In this document: in pieces, positions 16,044 to 25,644 of the stretch
Numbering within the stretch: position 1 is the stretch's first letter
How the letters are laid out: each line of letters begins with the position of its first letter
Source: Bacillota bacterium
GTDB lineage: Bacteria > Bacillota > Clostridia > Clostridiales > Clostridiaceae
DNA: 39,757 bases
Direction: 5' to 3'
Assembly: GCA_021781655.1 (NCBI GenBank)
Contig: JAJXWJ010000028.1
Span: 1 to 39,757 of the forward strand
Notes under the pieces: model-generated
Told to the model about the DNA's origin: nothing
Database searches by the model: none
What the model saw: the letters and a program-made list of their open reading frames with translations, nothing else
Program-made: the position numbers and the translations under genes

Positions 16044-16080
16044 TATTTATTTTGGTTTGCCTTTAAGTGGTGGAATTCAG

Positions 16081-16449
16081 TTATTCTCCAAAAGCGTTTT
16101 CTATTAAATTGATTTTATATCCGCTATCTAACCTGTTAAAAAACACTTCAACTATATCAAATCTATAAAAGCAATTAAAAAACTTTTTATGACAAATGTA
16201 AATTTGAGCAAGCTGCAACAATTTAACTTGCTTTTTATGTGTAACTGCAAATACTGGTGCTCCAAATTTTTCATCATATCTACTTTTAACTTCTATAAAG
16301 CAAATATAGTTGTTTTTTATGGCAATTATATCTATTTCACCTAATTTGCATCTGTAATTTCTTTCTTCAATTTTGTAGCCGCAGCTTTTTAAATAAACAG
16401 CTGCTAACTCCTCCCCGTATGAGCCTATTTCTTTATTAAAAAATTTCAT
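16081..16449 (-). CDS. YraN family (UPF0102) nuclease-like protein
   Basis: This is a 122-residue protein of the UPF0102/YraN family, which has a restriction-endonuclease-like fold and unclear function. The N-terminus reads GSYGEELAAVYLKSCGYKIEERNYRC. The fold's acidic/lysine core is GEIDIIAIKNNYICFIEVKSR, followed by the Holliday-junction-resolvase-like HKKQVKLLQLAQIYI. In many clostridia this gene lies between rnhB and comM on their strand; here it is on the opposite strand and divergent from comM, so a local inversion is likely. Confidence 0.9.
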   Translation of the reverse strand: MKFFNKEIGSYGEELAAVYLKSCGYKIEERNYRCKLGEIDIIAIKNNYICFIEVKSRYDEKFGAPVFAVTHKKQVKLLQLAQIYICHKKFFNCFYRFDIVEVFFNRLDSGYKINLIENAFGE

Positions 16450-16565
16450 AATTATTCTCCAAATTTAAAAATTATATTTTAATTATTGTCAATTAGAAAA
16501 AAATTATGCAAAATTGCTTATAAATTATAATAGATGTCAATAATCATAAATGGATGGTGATTCGG

Positions 16566-18083
16566 ATGTCTATTAAAGTTAATTCAGCAACATTTTCTGG
16601 AGTTACAGGAATATCAGTTTCTGTAGAAGTTGATATTAGAAGGGGAATTCCTTCTTTTAATATTGTAGGTCTTGCAGATATTTCAGTTAAAGAAGCAAAA
16701 GAAAGAGTACATGCGGCAATTGTAAATTCAGGTTTTGAATTTCCTGTATGTAAAATAACAGTAAATCTTGCACCTGCAGATATAAAAAAAGAAGGATCTT
16801 TATTTGATCTTCCTATGGCAATTGGAATATTAGCAGTCACAGGGCAAATTGCAACGGATTCACTAGAAAAATATCTTATCATAGGTGAACTATCGTTAAG
16901 TGGTGCGTTAAAAAAGGTAAGAGGCGCTTTGACAATAGGGATAAAGGGTAAAAAAAAGGGGATAAATAAATTAATTATACCTTACGATAACGGAGGAGAA
17001 TGTTCTCTAATTAAAAATTGTGAGGTATACGGCTTTGATAATTTAAAACAAATTGTTAACTTTATGGAATACAAAGATCTGCTTCCATTAAAAAATAATT
17101 TTGACAATAGTAAATCAATTCCTCTAGATTTTGATTACAGTGATGTAATAGGCCAGGAAAGTTGTAAAAGAGCACTGGAGGTTTCTGCGTCTGGTGGTCA
17201 CAACATCATGCTTTTTGGGCCTCCAGGCTCTGGAAAAACTATGATGGCAAAAAGATTAACTTCTATTTTGCCACAGCTTAGCTATGAAGAAGCTTTAGAA
17301 GTAACTCAAATTTATAGCATTGTTGGGAAATTAAAGGAAGATGAGCTTATTTATAAAAGACCCTTTAGAAATCCTCATAATACCAGTTCAAAAATCGCTT
17401 TAGTAGGTGGTGGCATAAAGTTAATGCCTGGTGAAATAACTTTGGCTCATAATGGCGTATTGTTTTTAGATGAAATGTTGGAGTTTAAAAAAAGCATTTT
17501 AGAAGTTTTAAGGGAGCCATTAGAAGAAAGAAAGATAAGTTTTTCAAAAGCATCTGGTAGCATTACTTTTCCTTCAGATTTTATGCTTATATCCTCTATA
17601 AATCCTTGTCCTTGCGGAAACTATGGTTCCCAAAGGGAGTGTACCTGTACCGATTATGAAAGAAAAAGATACTTATCAAAACTATCATCACCTTTATTAG
17701 ACAGGATAGATATTTTTTCATTTGTTAATTTAGTAACCTGCCAACAACTTACTAGTAAGAAAAAGCCAGAATCCTCAATTATAATAAGAAAACGTGTAGA
17801 AAAAGCACGTAAAATACAGAAGGAAAGATTTAAAAATGAAAATTTTTTTTGTAATTCACATATGGGAGCTAAGGACATAAAAAAATATTGCGAGGTTTCT
17901 AAAAAGTGTGAGAATACAATAAAAAAATTTCTTGAAAGCTTCACTATTAGCACTAGAGCATACAATAGAATTTTAAAGGTTTCAAGAACTATTGCTGACA
18001 TGTATGAAAGTGATAAAATAATGGAAGAACACCTAGTTGAGGCTATGCAGTATAGAAGATTTATAGACAATAAAATAGTATAA
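16566..18083 (+). CDS. comM: ComM/YifB-family Mg chelatase-like AAA+ ATPase
   Basis: This is an AAA+ ATPase of the YifB/ComM family. In Gram-negative transformable bacteria ComM is a helicase that aids branch migration during natural transformation; its role in clostridia is less known. The 505-residue product has an N-terminal S5-like domain (IKVNSATFSGVTGISVSVEV), Walker A (GPPGSGKTMMAKR), Walker B (VLFLDEMLEF), and a Cys-containing segment NPCPCGNYGS...CTCT. ATG 16566 is chosen over 16554 because GGTGA lies 5 bases before it and the family begins at this point. TATAAT at 16526-16531 may be its -10. dprA follows after 17 bases. Confidence 0.93.
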   Translation: MSIKVNSATFSGVTGISVSVEVDIRRGIPSFNIVGLADISVKEAKERVHAAIVNSGFEFPVCKITVNLAPADIKKEGSLFDLPMAIGILAVTGQIATDSLEKYLIIGELSLSGALKKVRGALTIGIKGKKKGINKLIIPYDNGGECSLIKNCEVYGFDNLKQIVNFMEYKDLLPLKNNFDNSKSIPLDFDYSDVIGQESCKRALEVSASGGHNIMLFGPPGSGKTMMAKRLTSILPQLSYEEALEVTQIYSIVGKLKEDELIYKRPFRNPHNTSSKIALVGGGIKLMPGEITLAHNGVLFLDEMLEFKKSILEVLREPLEERKISFSKASGSITFPSDFMLISSINPCPCGNYGSQRECTCTDYERKRYLSKLSSPLLDRIDIFSFVNLVTCQQLTSKKKPESSIIIRKRVEKARKIQKERFKNENFFCNSHMGAKDIKKYCEVSKKCENTIKKFLESFTISTRAYNRILKVSRTIADMYESDKIMEEHLVEAMQYRRFIDNKIV

Positions 18084-18100
18084 AAATGTGAGAGGTTTTT

Positions 18101-19156
18101 ATGAATGATTATGATATTTGGTTTATTTTACTTGACATTTCTAACAAAATGAAAATAAAATTAATAGATAGGTTTAAAAATGCTAAAGAAATATGGTATT
18201 ATACATTAAATGAAAAAAATATTTCAAAAACAAAAGCTGAAGAAACTTGGAAAATGGTAGAAGGATTAAAACAAACTTTATTTAATAATAAAATTAATTT
18301 TGTTACAAAAATGAGCGAGGATTATCCTAGTAAATTAAAAAATTATGACGATGCTCCATATGTATTATTTTATAAAGGCGATATTAAAAAGCTAAATACA
18401 TGTAAAAATGTTTCTATAGTTGGCTCCAGAAAGTGTAGTAGCTATGGAATAAATGTTACTAAACAAATAGTAGAAAAGCTTAGCACTTATAATATAAATA
18501 TTATAAGTGGCATGGCTAGGGGTATAGACTATTACGCTCATTTTGAAAGCATTAAACAGAAAAATTTCACCTGTGCCATTTTAGGCTCTGGCGTAGATGT
18601 GGTTTATCCAAAAGAAAATATAAGGCTTTATAATGATATAATAGAAAAGGGCTGTGTGATTTCGCAATTTTTACCAGGAACAAAACCTTTTCACTATAAC
18701 TTTCCTATAAGAAATAGAATAATTGGAGGACTTAGTGAAATAACTATTGTGGTGGAGGCTGGACTTAAAAGTGGTTCCCAAATTACTGCTAATGCAGCTA
18801 TTGAAATGGGAAATGACGTTGTTGCTGTGCCAGGTTCAGTGCTTTCAAAATATAGTATGGGTACTAATTCTTTAATTAAGGATGGAGCTTTTCCTTTTAC
18901 AAATATAAAAGATATTTTTGATTTATTAGGTATAAATTATAATATAATAAATAAACCTATTATTAGAAAAATGACAATAGCAGAAGAAAAAATTTATAAA
19001 CTTATAAATAATGATCCGATCCATATTGATGATATAGTAAAAATAACGGATATTGACATAAGTCAAATTTATGGGTTATTATTTGAAATGCAGTTAAATG
19101 ATGAGATTATGTGTTTAAGTGGCAATTATTATGTAAGAGCAAATAACCTAATATAA
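18101..19156 (+). CDS. dprA: DNA-processing protein DprA
   Basis: DprA binds single-stranded DNA and loads RecA during natural transformation. The 351-residue protein has an N-terminal helical region (SAM-like), a Rossmann core with VSIVGSRKCSSYG, IISGMARGIDYYAH, AILGSGVDVVYPKEN and SGSQITANAAIEMGNDVVAVPGS, and a C-terminal winged-helix-like end (VKITDIDISQIYGLLFEMQLND). It forms a unit with comM, 17 bases apart, behind GTGAGAGG. topA follows after 50 bases. Confidence 0.94.
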   Translation: MNDYDIWFILLDISNKMKIKLIDRFKNAKEIWYYTLNEKNISKTKAEETWKMVEGLKQTLFNNKINFVTKMSEDYPSKLKNYDDAPYVLFYKGDIKKLNTCKNVSIVGSRKCSSYGINVTKQIVEKLSTYNINIISGMARGIDYYAHFESIKQKNFTCAILGSGVDVVYPKENIRLYNDIIEKGCVISQFLPGTKPFHYNFPIRNRIIGGLSEITIVVEAGLKSGSQITANAAIEMGNDVVAVPGSVLSKYSMGTNSLIKDGAFPFTNIKDIFDLLGINYNIINKPIIRKMTIAEEKIYKLINNDPIHIDDIVKITDIDISQIYGLLFEMQLNDEIMCLSGNYYVRANNLI

Positions 19157-19206
19157 TAATGTTCCTAGAATAGATATAAACAAATTAATTATGAAGAGGG
19201 GATAAG

Positions 19207-21294
19207 ATGGGTCAAAATTTAGTTATTGTAGAGTCGCCTGCAAAGGCAAAAACAATAGGAAAATATTTAGGCAAAAATTATGTTGTTGAAGCATCCATGG
19301 GACATGTGAGGGACTTACCCAAAAGTACTTTAGGTGTTGAAATAGAAGAAAATTATAATCCTAAATACATTACAATAAGAGGTAAAGGAGATTTACTTGA
19401 TAAGCTTAAAAGGGAAGCAAAAAAAAGCGATAAGGTCTTTCTTGCAACCGACCCTGATAGAGAAGGTGAAGCTATTTCATGGCATTTAGCAAAAGTTTTA
19501 AAAATAGATGAAGATAAAGAATGCAGAATAGTTTTCAATGAAATCACTAAAAACGCTATCAAAAATGCTATCAAAAATCCTAGAAAGGTTGATATAAATC
19601 TAGTTGATGCGCAACAAGCAAGGAGAGTTTTAGACAGACTAGTTGGATATAAAATAAGTCCTATTCTTTGGAGAAAAGTAAAATGGGGTTTAAGTGCAGG
19701 TAGAGTTCAGTCTGTAGCATTAAAAATTATATGTGATAGAGAAAAAGCAATTAATGAATTTAAGCCTGAAGAATACTGGACAATAGAGTGTAAGCTGTCA
19801 AAGAGTGAGAAAGAAAAAACTTTTGTTGTTAAGCTTTATAACATGAAGGGTAAAAAGTTAGAAATCAAAGATAAAGAAACAACAGATAAAATTATAAGTG
19901 CTTTGAAAAATGGAGAATTTGTAGTTAAAGCAGTAAAAAAGTCAACTAAAAACAAAAATCCACTTCCGCCTTTTACAACAAGTACACTTCAACAAGATGC
20001 TTATAAAAGGTTAAATTTTTCAACTAAACGTACAATGTCAATTGCTCAAAATCTTTATGAAGGTATTGAAGTTAAGGGACATGGCACAATTGGATTAATT
20101 ACATACATGAGAACAGATTCTGTTAGAGTTTCAGAAGAGGCACAACAAACAGCAAAAGTATTTATAACAGAAGCTTATGGTGAGGATTATTCCTTAGCAA
20201 AACCTAGAGTATTTAAAGGTAAGGAAGGTGCACAGGATGCTCATGAAGCTATTAGACCAAGTTATATTAATATAACTCCTTCAGAATTAAAGGGAACTAT
20301 AAAAGATGACCAATACAAACTTTATAATCTGATTTGGAGCAGATTCATGGCAAGTCAAATGGCAAATTGTATTATGAATACATTAAGTGTAACAATAGAT
20401 AATGGAGATTATGGCTTTAAAGCATCCGGTTCAAGTATCAAATTTGATGGTTTCATGAAGGTTTATAATTATACATTAGATGAAGAAAATGATCATATAT
20501 CTATCCCGGATTTGTCAGAAGGGGAAGTGCTTTTTTCAAAAGAAATTGATGGAAAACAGCATTTTACATTACCACCAGCAAAATATTCTGAAGCTAGTTT
20601 AGTTAAAACTTTAGAAGACAATGGAATAGGCAGACCAAGTACGTATTCACCAATTATTTCAACCTTACTAGATAGAAAATACATCATGAGAGAAAAGAAA
20701 ACTTTAATTCCAACAGAGCTTGGCAATATAGTAAATAATATTGTGAGTGAATATTTTAAAGAAATAGTAGATGTTGAATTTACTGCAGAGATGGAAAATA
20801 AGCTAGATAACATAGAAGGCGGAAAAGATATTTGGAACAAAGTAGTAGATGAATTTTATAAACCATTAGAAGTATCTATTGATATTGCTGAAAAGGAAGT
20901 TTCAAAAATAACTATAGAAGATGAAGTTACAGATATTAAGTGCGATAAATGTGGAAAATTTATGGTTATTAAGCATGGACGCTTTGGAGATTTTTTAGCT
21001 TGTCCTGGATATCCTGAATGTAAAAATACTAAACCATTGGTAAAAGAGTTAGATGTACAATGTCCAAAGTGTGGGGGGAACATATTAGCTAGAAAGTCCA
21101 AAAAGGGTAGAAAGTTTTTTGGATGCAGCAATTATCCAAATTGTGATTTTGTAAGTTGGTTTGAACCAGTAAAAGAAAAATGTCCAGTATGTGCTTCTAT
21201 GATGGTTAAAAAATATAGCAAATCAAAAGGTGAGTATTTAGAATGTACAAACACTGAGTGTAAGCATCAACAAATATTAGAAGCTAAAGAATAG
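19207..21294 (+). CDS. topA: DNA topoisomerase I
   Basis: This type IA topoisomerase relaxes negative supercoils. The 695-residue protein has the TOPRIM domain (VESPAKAKTIGKYLG and TDPDREGEAISWHL), the catalytic Y300 in TYMRTDSVRVS, and three C-terminal C4 zinc ribbons: CDKCGK...CPGYPEC, CPKCGG...CSNYPNC and CPVCAS...CTNTEC. Starts behind GAGGGGATAAG. A weak 8-bp inverted repeat (AGCCGCAA/TTGCGGCT) follows the stop without a T run. Confidence 0.97.
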   Translation: MGQNLVIVESPAKAKTIGKYLGKNYVVEASMGHVRDLPKSTLGVEIEENYNPKYITIRGKGDLLDKLKREAKKSDKVFLATDPDREGEAISWHLAKVLKIDEDKECRIVFNEITKNAIKNAIKNPRKVDINLVDAQQARRVLDRLVGYKISPILWRKVKWGLSAGRVQSVALKIICDREKAINEFKPEEYWTIECKLSKSEKEKTFVVKLYNMKGKKLEIKDKETTDKIISALKNGEFVVKAVKKSTKNKNPLPPFTTSTLQQDAYKRLNFSTKRTMSIAQNLYEGIEVKGHGTIGLITYMRTDSVRVSEEAQQTAKVFITEAYGEDYSLAKPRVFKGKEGAQDAHEAIRPSYINITPSELKGTIKDDQYKLYNLIWSRFMASQMANCIMNTLSVTIDNGDYGFKASGSSIKFDGFMKVYNYTLDEENDHISIPDLSEGEVLFSKEIDGKQHFTLPPAKYSEASLVKTLEDNGIGRPSTYSPIISTLLDRKYIMREKKTLIPTELGNIVNNIVSEYFKEIVDVEFTAEMENKLDNIEGGKDIWNKVVDEFYKPLEVSIDIAEKEVSKITIEDEVTDIKCDKCGKFMVIKHGRFGDFLACPGYPECKNTKPLVKELDVQCPKCGGNILARKSKKGRKFFGCSNYPNCDFVSWFEPVKEKCPVCASMMVKKYSKSKGEYLECTNTECKHQQILEAKE

Positions 21295-21405
21295 TATTAG
21301 CCGCAATAATTCTACTTTGTGTAAGGTTGAAATGTTGCGGCTGGTAGTCGTAGGAAAAAATCAAAGTCATTTCAAAAAAATAATGTCGAATTAGCAATTT
21401 TTATA

Positions 21406-21434
21406 TTGAATTACTCCTAGTTTTATGGTAGTAT
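21406..21434 (+). promoter_or_regulatory. Promoter of codY
   Basis: TTGAAT (21406-21411), a 17-bp spacer and TAGTAT (21429-21434) with an extended TGG in front. The predicted start is near 21441. The remaining bases between topA and this promoter show only the weak inverted repeat. Confidence 0.65.
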
Positions 21435-21451
21435 ACACATATGGTTGAGGG

Positions 21452-21466
21452 ATTATTCGGAAAATT
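21452..21466 (+). promoter_or_regulatory. CodY box in the codY leader
   Basis: ATTATTCGGAAAATT matches the known CodY consensus AATTTTCWGAAAATT at 12 of 15 positions. It lies about 10-25 bases downstream of the predicted start of codY transcription, where bound CodY could act as a roadblock. Autoregulation is inferred. Confidence 0.5.
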
Positions 21467-21495
21467 ATAAAAATTAAAAAAAATGGAGGAATAAA

Positions 21496-22272
21496 ATGTC
21501 TACCCTATTAAGTAAAACTAGGATGTTGAATAAAATTTTGCAGAAGAGTGGTGCAGAGCCGGTTGTATTTAACGATATTTGTGACCTTTTAAGCGATGTA
21601 TTAAAATGTAATGTATATGTTGTAAGCAGAAAGGGAAAAATATTAGGCTGTAATTTATTCAGTGGTTTTGAATGCGATATTGTAAAAAACGAAATTATGA
21701 AATCTGGTAAGTTCCCCGATTTCTACAATGATAAGTTGCTTAATTGTTCAGAAACAAAAGCTAATTTATTGAACAAAGGTATTTGTGTTTTTAAAGACAA
21801 CTATCCTTGTTTATTGGACAATAAAATAAGCACTATTGTACCTATTATTGGGAACAGAGAAAGACTTGGAAGTTTACTTTTGGCTAGGTTTAGTGAAGAA
21901 TTTAATGATGATGATTTAGTAATTGCTGAGCATAGTGCTGCAATTGTTGGACTTGAGATATTGAGATCAAAACAAGATCAAATAGAGGTTGAAGCTAGAA
22001 ATAAAGCTGTTGTACAACTTGCTATTGGAACATTATCCTATTCTGAACTTGAGGCTGTTGAACATATATTTAACGAACTAGATGGTGATGAAGGACTTTT
22101 AGTAGCATCAAAAATAGCAGACAAGGTAGGTATAACTAGGAGCGTAATAGTAAATGCATTAAGAAAATTTGAAAGTGCTGGAGTAATTGAATCAAGGTCT
22201 TTAGGCATGAAGGGTACACACATTAAAATTTTAAATGATAAATTATTAGATGAATTAAATAAAATAAAATAA
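21496..22272 (+). CDS. codY: Global nutrient-responsive repressor CodY
   Basis: CodY senses GTP and branched-chain amino acids and represses stationary-phase genes in low-GC Gram-positives. The 258-residue protein has the N-terminal GAF domain ([34 protein letters not shown]) and the C-terminal winged HTH ([32 protein letters not shown], 204-235), followed by [21 protein letters not shown] precedes ATG 21496. It has its own promoter, a candidate CodY box in the leader and a terminator after it. Confidence 0.97.
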   Translation: MSTLLSKTRMLNKILQKSGAEPVVFNDICDLLSDVLKCNVYVVSRKGKILGCNLFSGFECDIVKNEIMKSGKFPDFYNDKLLNCSETKANLLNKGICVFKDNYPCLLDNKISTIVPIIGNRERLGSLLLARFSEEFNDDDLVIAEHSAAIVGLEILRSKQDQIEVEARNKAVVQLAIGTLSYSELEAVEHIFNELDGDEGLLVASKIADKVGITRSVIVNALRKFESAGVIESRSLGMKGTHIKILNDKLLDELNKIK

Positions 22273-22286
22273 TTAAAGCTAAAATG

Positions 22287-22326
22287 AGAATTACACGTTA
22301 AAATACATGTGTAATTCTTATTTTTA
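22287..22326 (+). terminator. Terminator after codY
   Basis: AGAATTACAC (22287-22296) pairs with GTGTAATTCT (22309-22318), followed by TATTTTTAT. Confidence 0.8.
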
Positions 22327-22345
22327 TGTTCATAATAAAAAAGTA

Positions 22346-22374
22346 TTGTGTACAGTGCAATAATATGGTATACT
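22346..22374 (+). promoter_or_regulatory. Promoter of rpsB
   Basis: TTGTGT (22346-22351), a 17-bp spacer and TATACT (22369-22374) with extended TGG. It gives rpsB a leader of about 95 bases. Confidence 0.65.
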
Positions 22375-22403
22375 ATGCAAGTAAAAATACACACATTATC
22401 CAA

Positions 22404-22436
22404 TTTGCAAAATGGTGCCCAAAGGTATTTTGCAAA
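22404..22436 (+). promoter_or_regulatory. Hairpin in the rpsB leader
   Basis: TTTGCAAAAT (22404-22413) pairs exactly with ATTTTGCAAA (22427-22436) around a 13-base G/C-richer loop (GGTGCCCAAAGGT), ahead of the rpsB ribosome-binding site. It may be an S2 autoregulatory element, but this is inference only. Confidence 0.5.
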
Positions 22437-22474
22437 TATGACGATGATGGAGGTAAAAACCAGGAGGTAGAAAA

Positions 22475-23176
22475 ATGGCAGTAATTTCAATGAAACAATT
22501 ATTAGAAGCAGGTGTTCATTTCGGACATCAAACAAGAAGATGGAACCCTAAAATGGCTCCTTACATTTTCACAGAAAGAAATGGTATCTACATTATCGAC
22601 TTACAAAAAACAGTAAAAAAGGTTGATGAAGCATACGATTTTATAAAAAGCGTATCTGTAGAAGGAAAAGACATTCTTTTTGTTGGAACTAAAAAACAAG
22701 CTCAAGAAGCTATAGAAGAAGAAGCAATAAGATGCGGAATGCATTTCGTAAACAACAGATGGTTAGGTGGAATGTTAACTAATTTCAATACTATCAAAAA
22801 AAGAATTGCAAGATTAGAAGAATTACAAAAAATGCAAGAAGATGGAATTTTTGATGTTCTTCCTAAGAAAGAAGTAATTAAGTTAAAAAATGAAGAAGAA
22901 AAATTAGTTAAGAACCTAGGCGGAATCAAAAGCATGGTTCAAAGCAAAATCGGAGCTATGTTTGTAGTAGATCCTAGAAAAGAAAAAAATGCGATTTCTG
23001 AAGCTAAAATTCTTGGTATACCAGTTGTAGCTATTGTAGATACTAACTGTGATCCAGATGAAGTTGATTATGTAATTCCAGGTAATGATGATGCTATAAG
23101 AGCCGTTAAATTAATAACAGCTAAAATGGCAGATGGTATCATTGAAGGAAGACAAGGCGAACAATTAGCTGAATAA
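22475..23176 (+). CDS. rpsB: 30S ribosomal protein S2
   Basis: The 233-residue S2 has the family N-terminus [40 protein letters not shown], and the C-terminal [31 protein letters not shown] precedes ATG 22475. It has a strong promoter and a structured leader, and is followed by tsf after a hairpin. Confidence 0.98.
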   Translation: MAVISMKQLLEAGVHFGHQTRRWNPKMAPYIFTERNGIYIIDLQKTVKKVDEAYDFIKSVSVEGKDILFVGTKKQAQEAIEEEAIRCGMHFVNNRWLGGMLTNFNTIKKRIARLEELQKMQEDGIFDVLPKKEVIKLKNEEEKLVKNLGGIKSMVQSKIGAMFVVDPRKEKNAISEAKILGIPVVAIVDTNCDPDEVDYVIPGNDDAIRAVKLITAKMADGIIEGRQGEQLAE

Positions 23177-23184
23177 TTAATATA

Positions 23185-23220
23185 AAACAGTCATTTAAGT
23201 ATATTCTTGAATGGCTGTTT
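23185..23220 (+). other. Hairpin between rpsB and tsf
   Basis: A 15-bp stem with two G-U pairs: AAACAGTCATTTAAG (23185-23199) with CTTGAATGGCTGTTT (23206-23220). No T run follows, so it is more likely an mRNA processing or partial attenuation element than a full terminator. Confidence 0.6.
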
Positions 23221-23257
23221 AAATGAGTAAATGAATATTGAACGGAGGAATATTATT

Positions 23258-24181
23258 ATGATTTCTGCAAGTATGGTAAAAGAATTAAGAGATAGAACTG
23301 GTGCTGCAATGATGAATTGCAAAAAAGCTCTTTCCGAGGCAGAAGGCGATATGGAAAAAGCAATCGAAATATTGAGAGAAAAAGGATTGGCTCAAGCTGC
23401 AAAAAAAGCAGGAAGAATTGCTGCAGAAGGACTAATTGTTACATACGTAGCTGATGATAAAATGAGTGGAGCAATAGCAGAAGTAAATTGTGAAACAGAT
23501 TTCGTTTCAGCAAATGAAGAATTTGCTAGTCTTGCAAACAATGTTGGTAAGATGGTTGCTTTAGGCAGTGCTAGTACTGTAGAACAATTATTAGATGAAA
23601 AATACATCGATAATGCTGAAGCTACTTTAAAAGACACTGTAACTGCGTTAATAGCTAAACTTGGTGAAAACATGAATGTTAGAAGATTTGTAAAATATAG
23701 CACTCAAAACGGTTTAGTTCAAAGTTACATTCATGGCGGCGGAAGAATTGGTGTTTTGGTTGAATTAGCATGTGAAAAACAAAGCGATGTTTTAGTAGAA
23801 CTTGCTAAAGATATTGCAATGCAAATAGCTGCTGCAAATCCATTATATTTAGATGAAAGTTCTGTTGACCATGATGCATTAGATAAAGAAAGAGAAATTT
23901 ATAAGGTTCAGGCTTTAAATGAAGGAAAACCTGAAAATATTGTAGATAAAATGGTTGAAGGAAGAATAAAAAAATACCTAAAAGAAGTTTGTCTTGTAGA
24001 TCAAGTTTGGGTTAAAAACTCTGATTTAACTATTGCAAAACTTTTAGATGCAAAATCTAAAGAAGTTGGATCACCTATCACAATCAAAGCTTTCAGTAGA
24101 TTTGAAAGAGGAGAAGGTATTGAAAAGATAGAAGAAAATTTTGCTGAAGAAGTTCAAAGACAAATGCAGCAGGGAAAATAA
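23258..24181 (+). CDS. tsf: Elongation factor Ts
   Basis: EF-Ts exchanges GDP for GTP on EF-Tu. The 307-residue protein begins [20 protein letters not shown], followed by [21 protein letters not shown] and the signature [18 protein letters not shown] 23258 is chosen because CGGAGGAA lies about 8 bases upstream; an in-frame ATG 27 bases earlier has no site. A strong terminator follows. Confidence 0.97.
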   Translation: MISASMVKELRDRTGAAMMNCKKALSEAEGDMEKAIEILREKGLAQAAKKAGRIAAEGLIVTYVADDKMSGAIAEVNCETDFVSANEEFASLANNVGKMVALGSASTVEQLLDEKYIDNAEATLKDTVTALIAKLGENMNVRRFVKYSTQNGLVQSYIHGGGRIGVLVELACEKQSDVLVELAKDIAMQIAAANPLYLDESSVDHDALDKEREIYKVQALNEGKPENIVDKMVEGRIKKYLKEVCLVDQVWVKNSDLTIAKLLDAKSKEVGSPITIKAFSRFERGEGIEKIEENFAEEVQRQMQQGK

Positions 24182-24967
<786 letters not shown>

Positions 24968-24993
24968 CTTATATTTTTTTAGGAGGTAATATT

Positions 24994-25551
24994 ATGACAA
25001 AAGAAATTATTAATTCAGCAGAAGAAAAAATGAATAAAACTGTAGCGGTTTTAAAAAAAGAATTAACTTCAATGAGAGCTGGCAGAGCTAACCCTGCAAT
25101 GCTTGATAGAATAGAAGCACAATATTATGGAACGATGACTCCTTTAAATCAGCTTGCTAATATTTCAGCTCCAGAGCCAAGAATACTTTTAATTCAACCT
25201 TTTGATAAAACTTCAATAAAAGATATTGAAAAGGCAATTTTGGTTTCAGATTTAGGGCTAAATCCTTCAAATGATGGTATGGCAATTAGATTAATGATTC
25301 CAGAACTTACAGAAGAAACAAGAAAAAATATTGTTAAAAATGTAAAAAAGGCTGGAGAAGAAGCTAAAGTTGCTGTTAGAGCTATAAGAAGAGATGCTAA
25401 TGATAAGTTTAAAGCGTTAAAGAAAAGTAATGAAATAACTGAAGATGAAATTAAGAAATCTGAAGACACAATTCAAAAAAAGACAGATGCATTTATAAAG
25501 GAAATAGAAAAAGTGGTTGAAGTTAAAGAAAAAGAAATTATGTCTGTATAA
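24994..25551 (+). CDS. frr: Ribosome recycling factor
   Basis: RRF splits post-termination ribosomes with EF-G. The 185-residue protein has the typical [50 protein letters not shown] and the C-terminal helices [33 protein letters not shown] precedes the ATG. It is probably co-transcribed with pyrH. Confidence 0.98.
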   Translation: MTKEIINSAEEKMNKTVAVLKKELTSMRAGRANPAMLDRIEAQYYGTMTPLNQLANISAPEPRILLIQPFDKTSIKDIEKAILVSDLGLNPSNDGMAIRLMIPELTEETRKNIVKNVKKAGEEAKVAVRAIRRDANDKFKALKKSNEITEDEIKKSEDTIQKKTDAFIKEIEKVVEVKEKEIMSV

Positions 25552-25644
25552 ACTAATTTTTAGCCACAATAGACGTCACAAAAAATAATTGCTAAGATTT
25601 TGATTAAGTTTAGATGCAAAATTGTTTGAAAGGAAGTGATTGTA

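Noticed and set aside
4255-16449. Prophage, integrative element or transposon carrying the accessory block
   Set aside because: No integrase, transposase, phage structural gene, tRNA target or flanking direct repeat was found.
17654-18070. 138-codon open frame on the - strand inside comM
   Set aside because: It is antisense to a well-conserved ATPase gene, has no ribosome-binding site and has a composition expected of a shadow frame.
20493-21131. Two - strand frames inside topA
   Set aside because: Antisense to the Zn-ribbon and core regions of topoisomerase I, with no start signals.
21302-21342. AGCCGCAA/TTGCGGCT inverted repeat after topA, considered as a terminator
   Set aside because: Only 8 bp with a long loop and no following T run. 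It may still be a weak element, but I do not call it a terminator.
22038-22535. 165-codon - strand frame across the codY end, the rpsB promoter and the rpsB start
   Set aside because: It runs through a terminator, a promoter and two conserved genes and has no family features.
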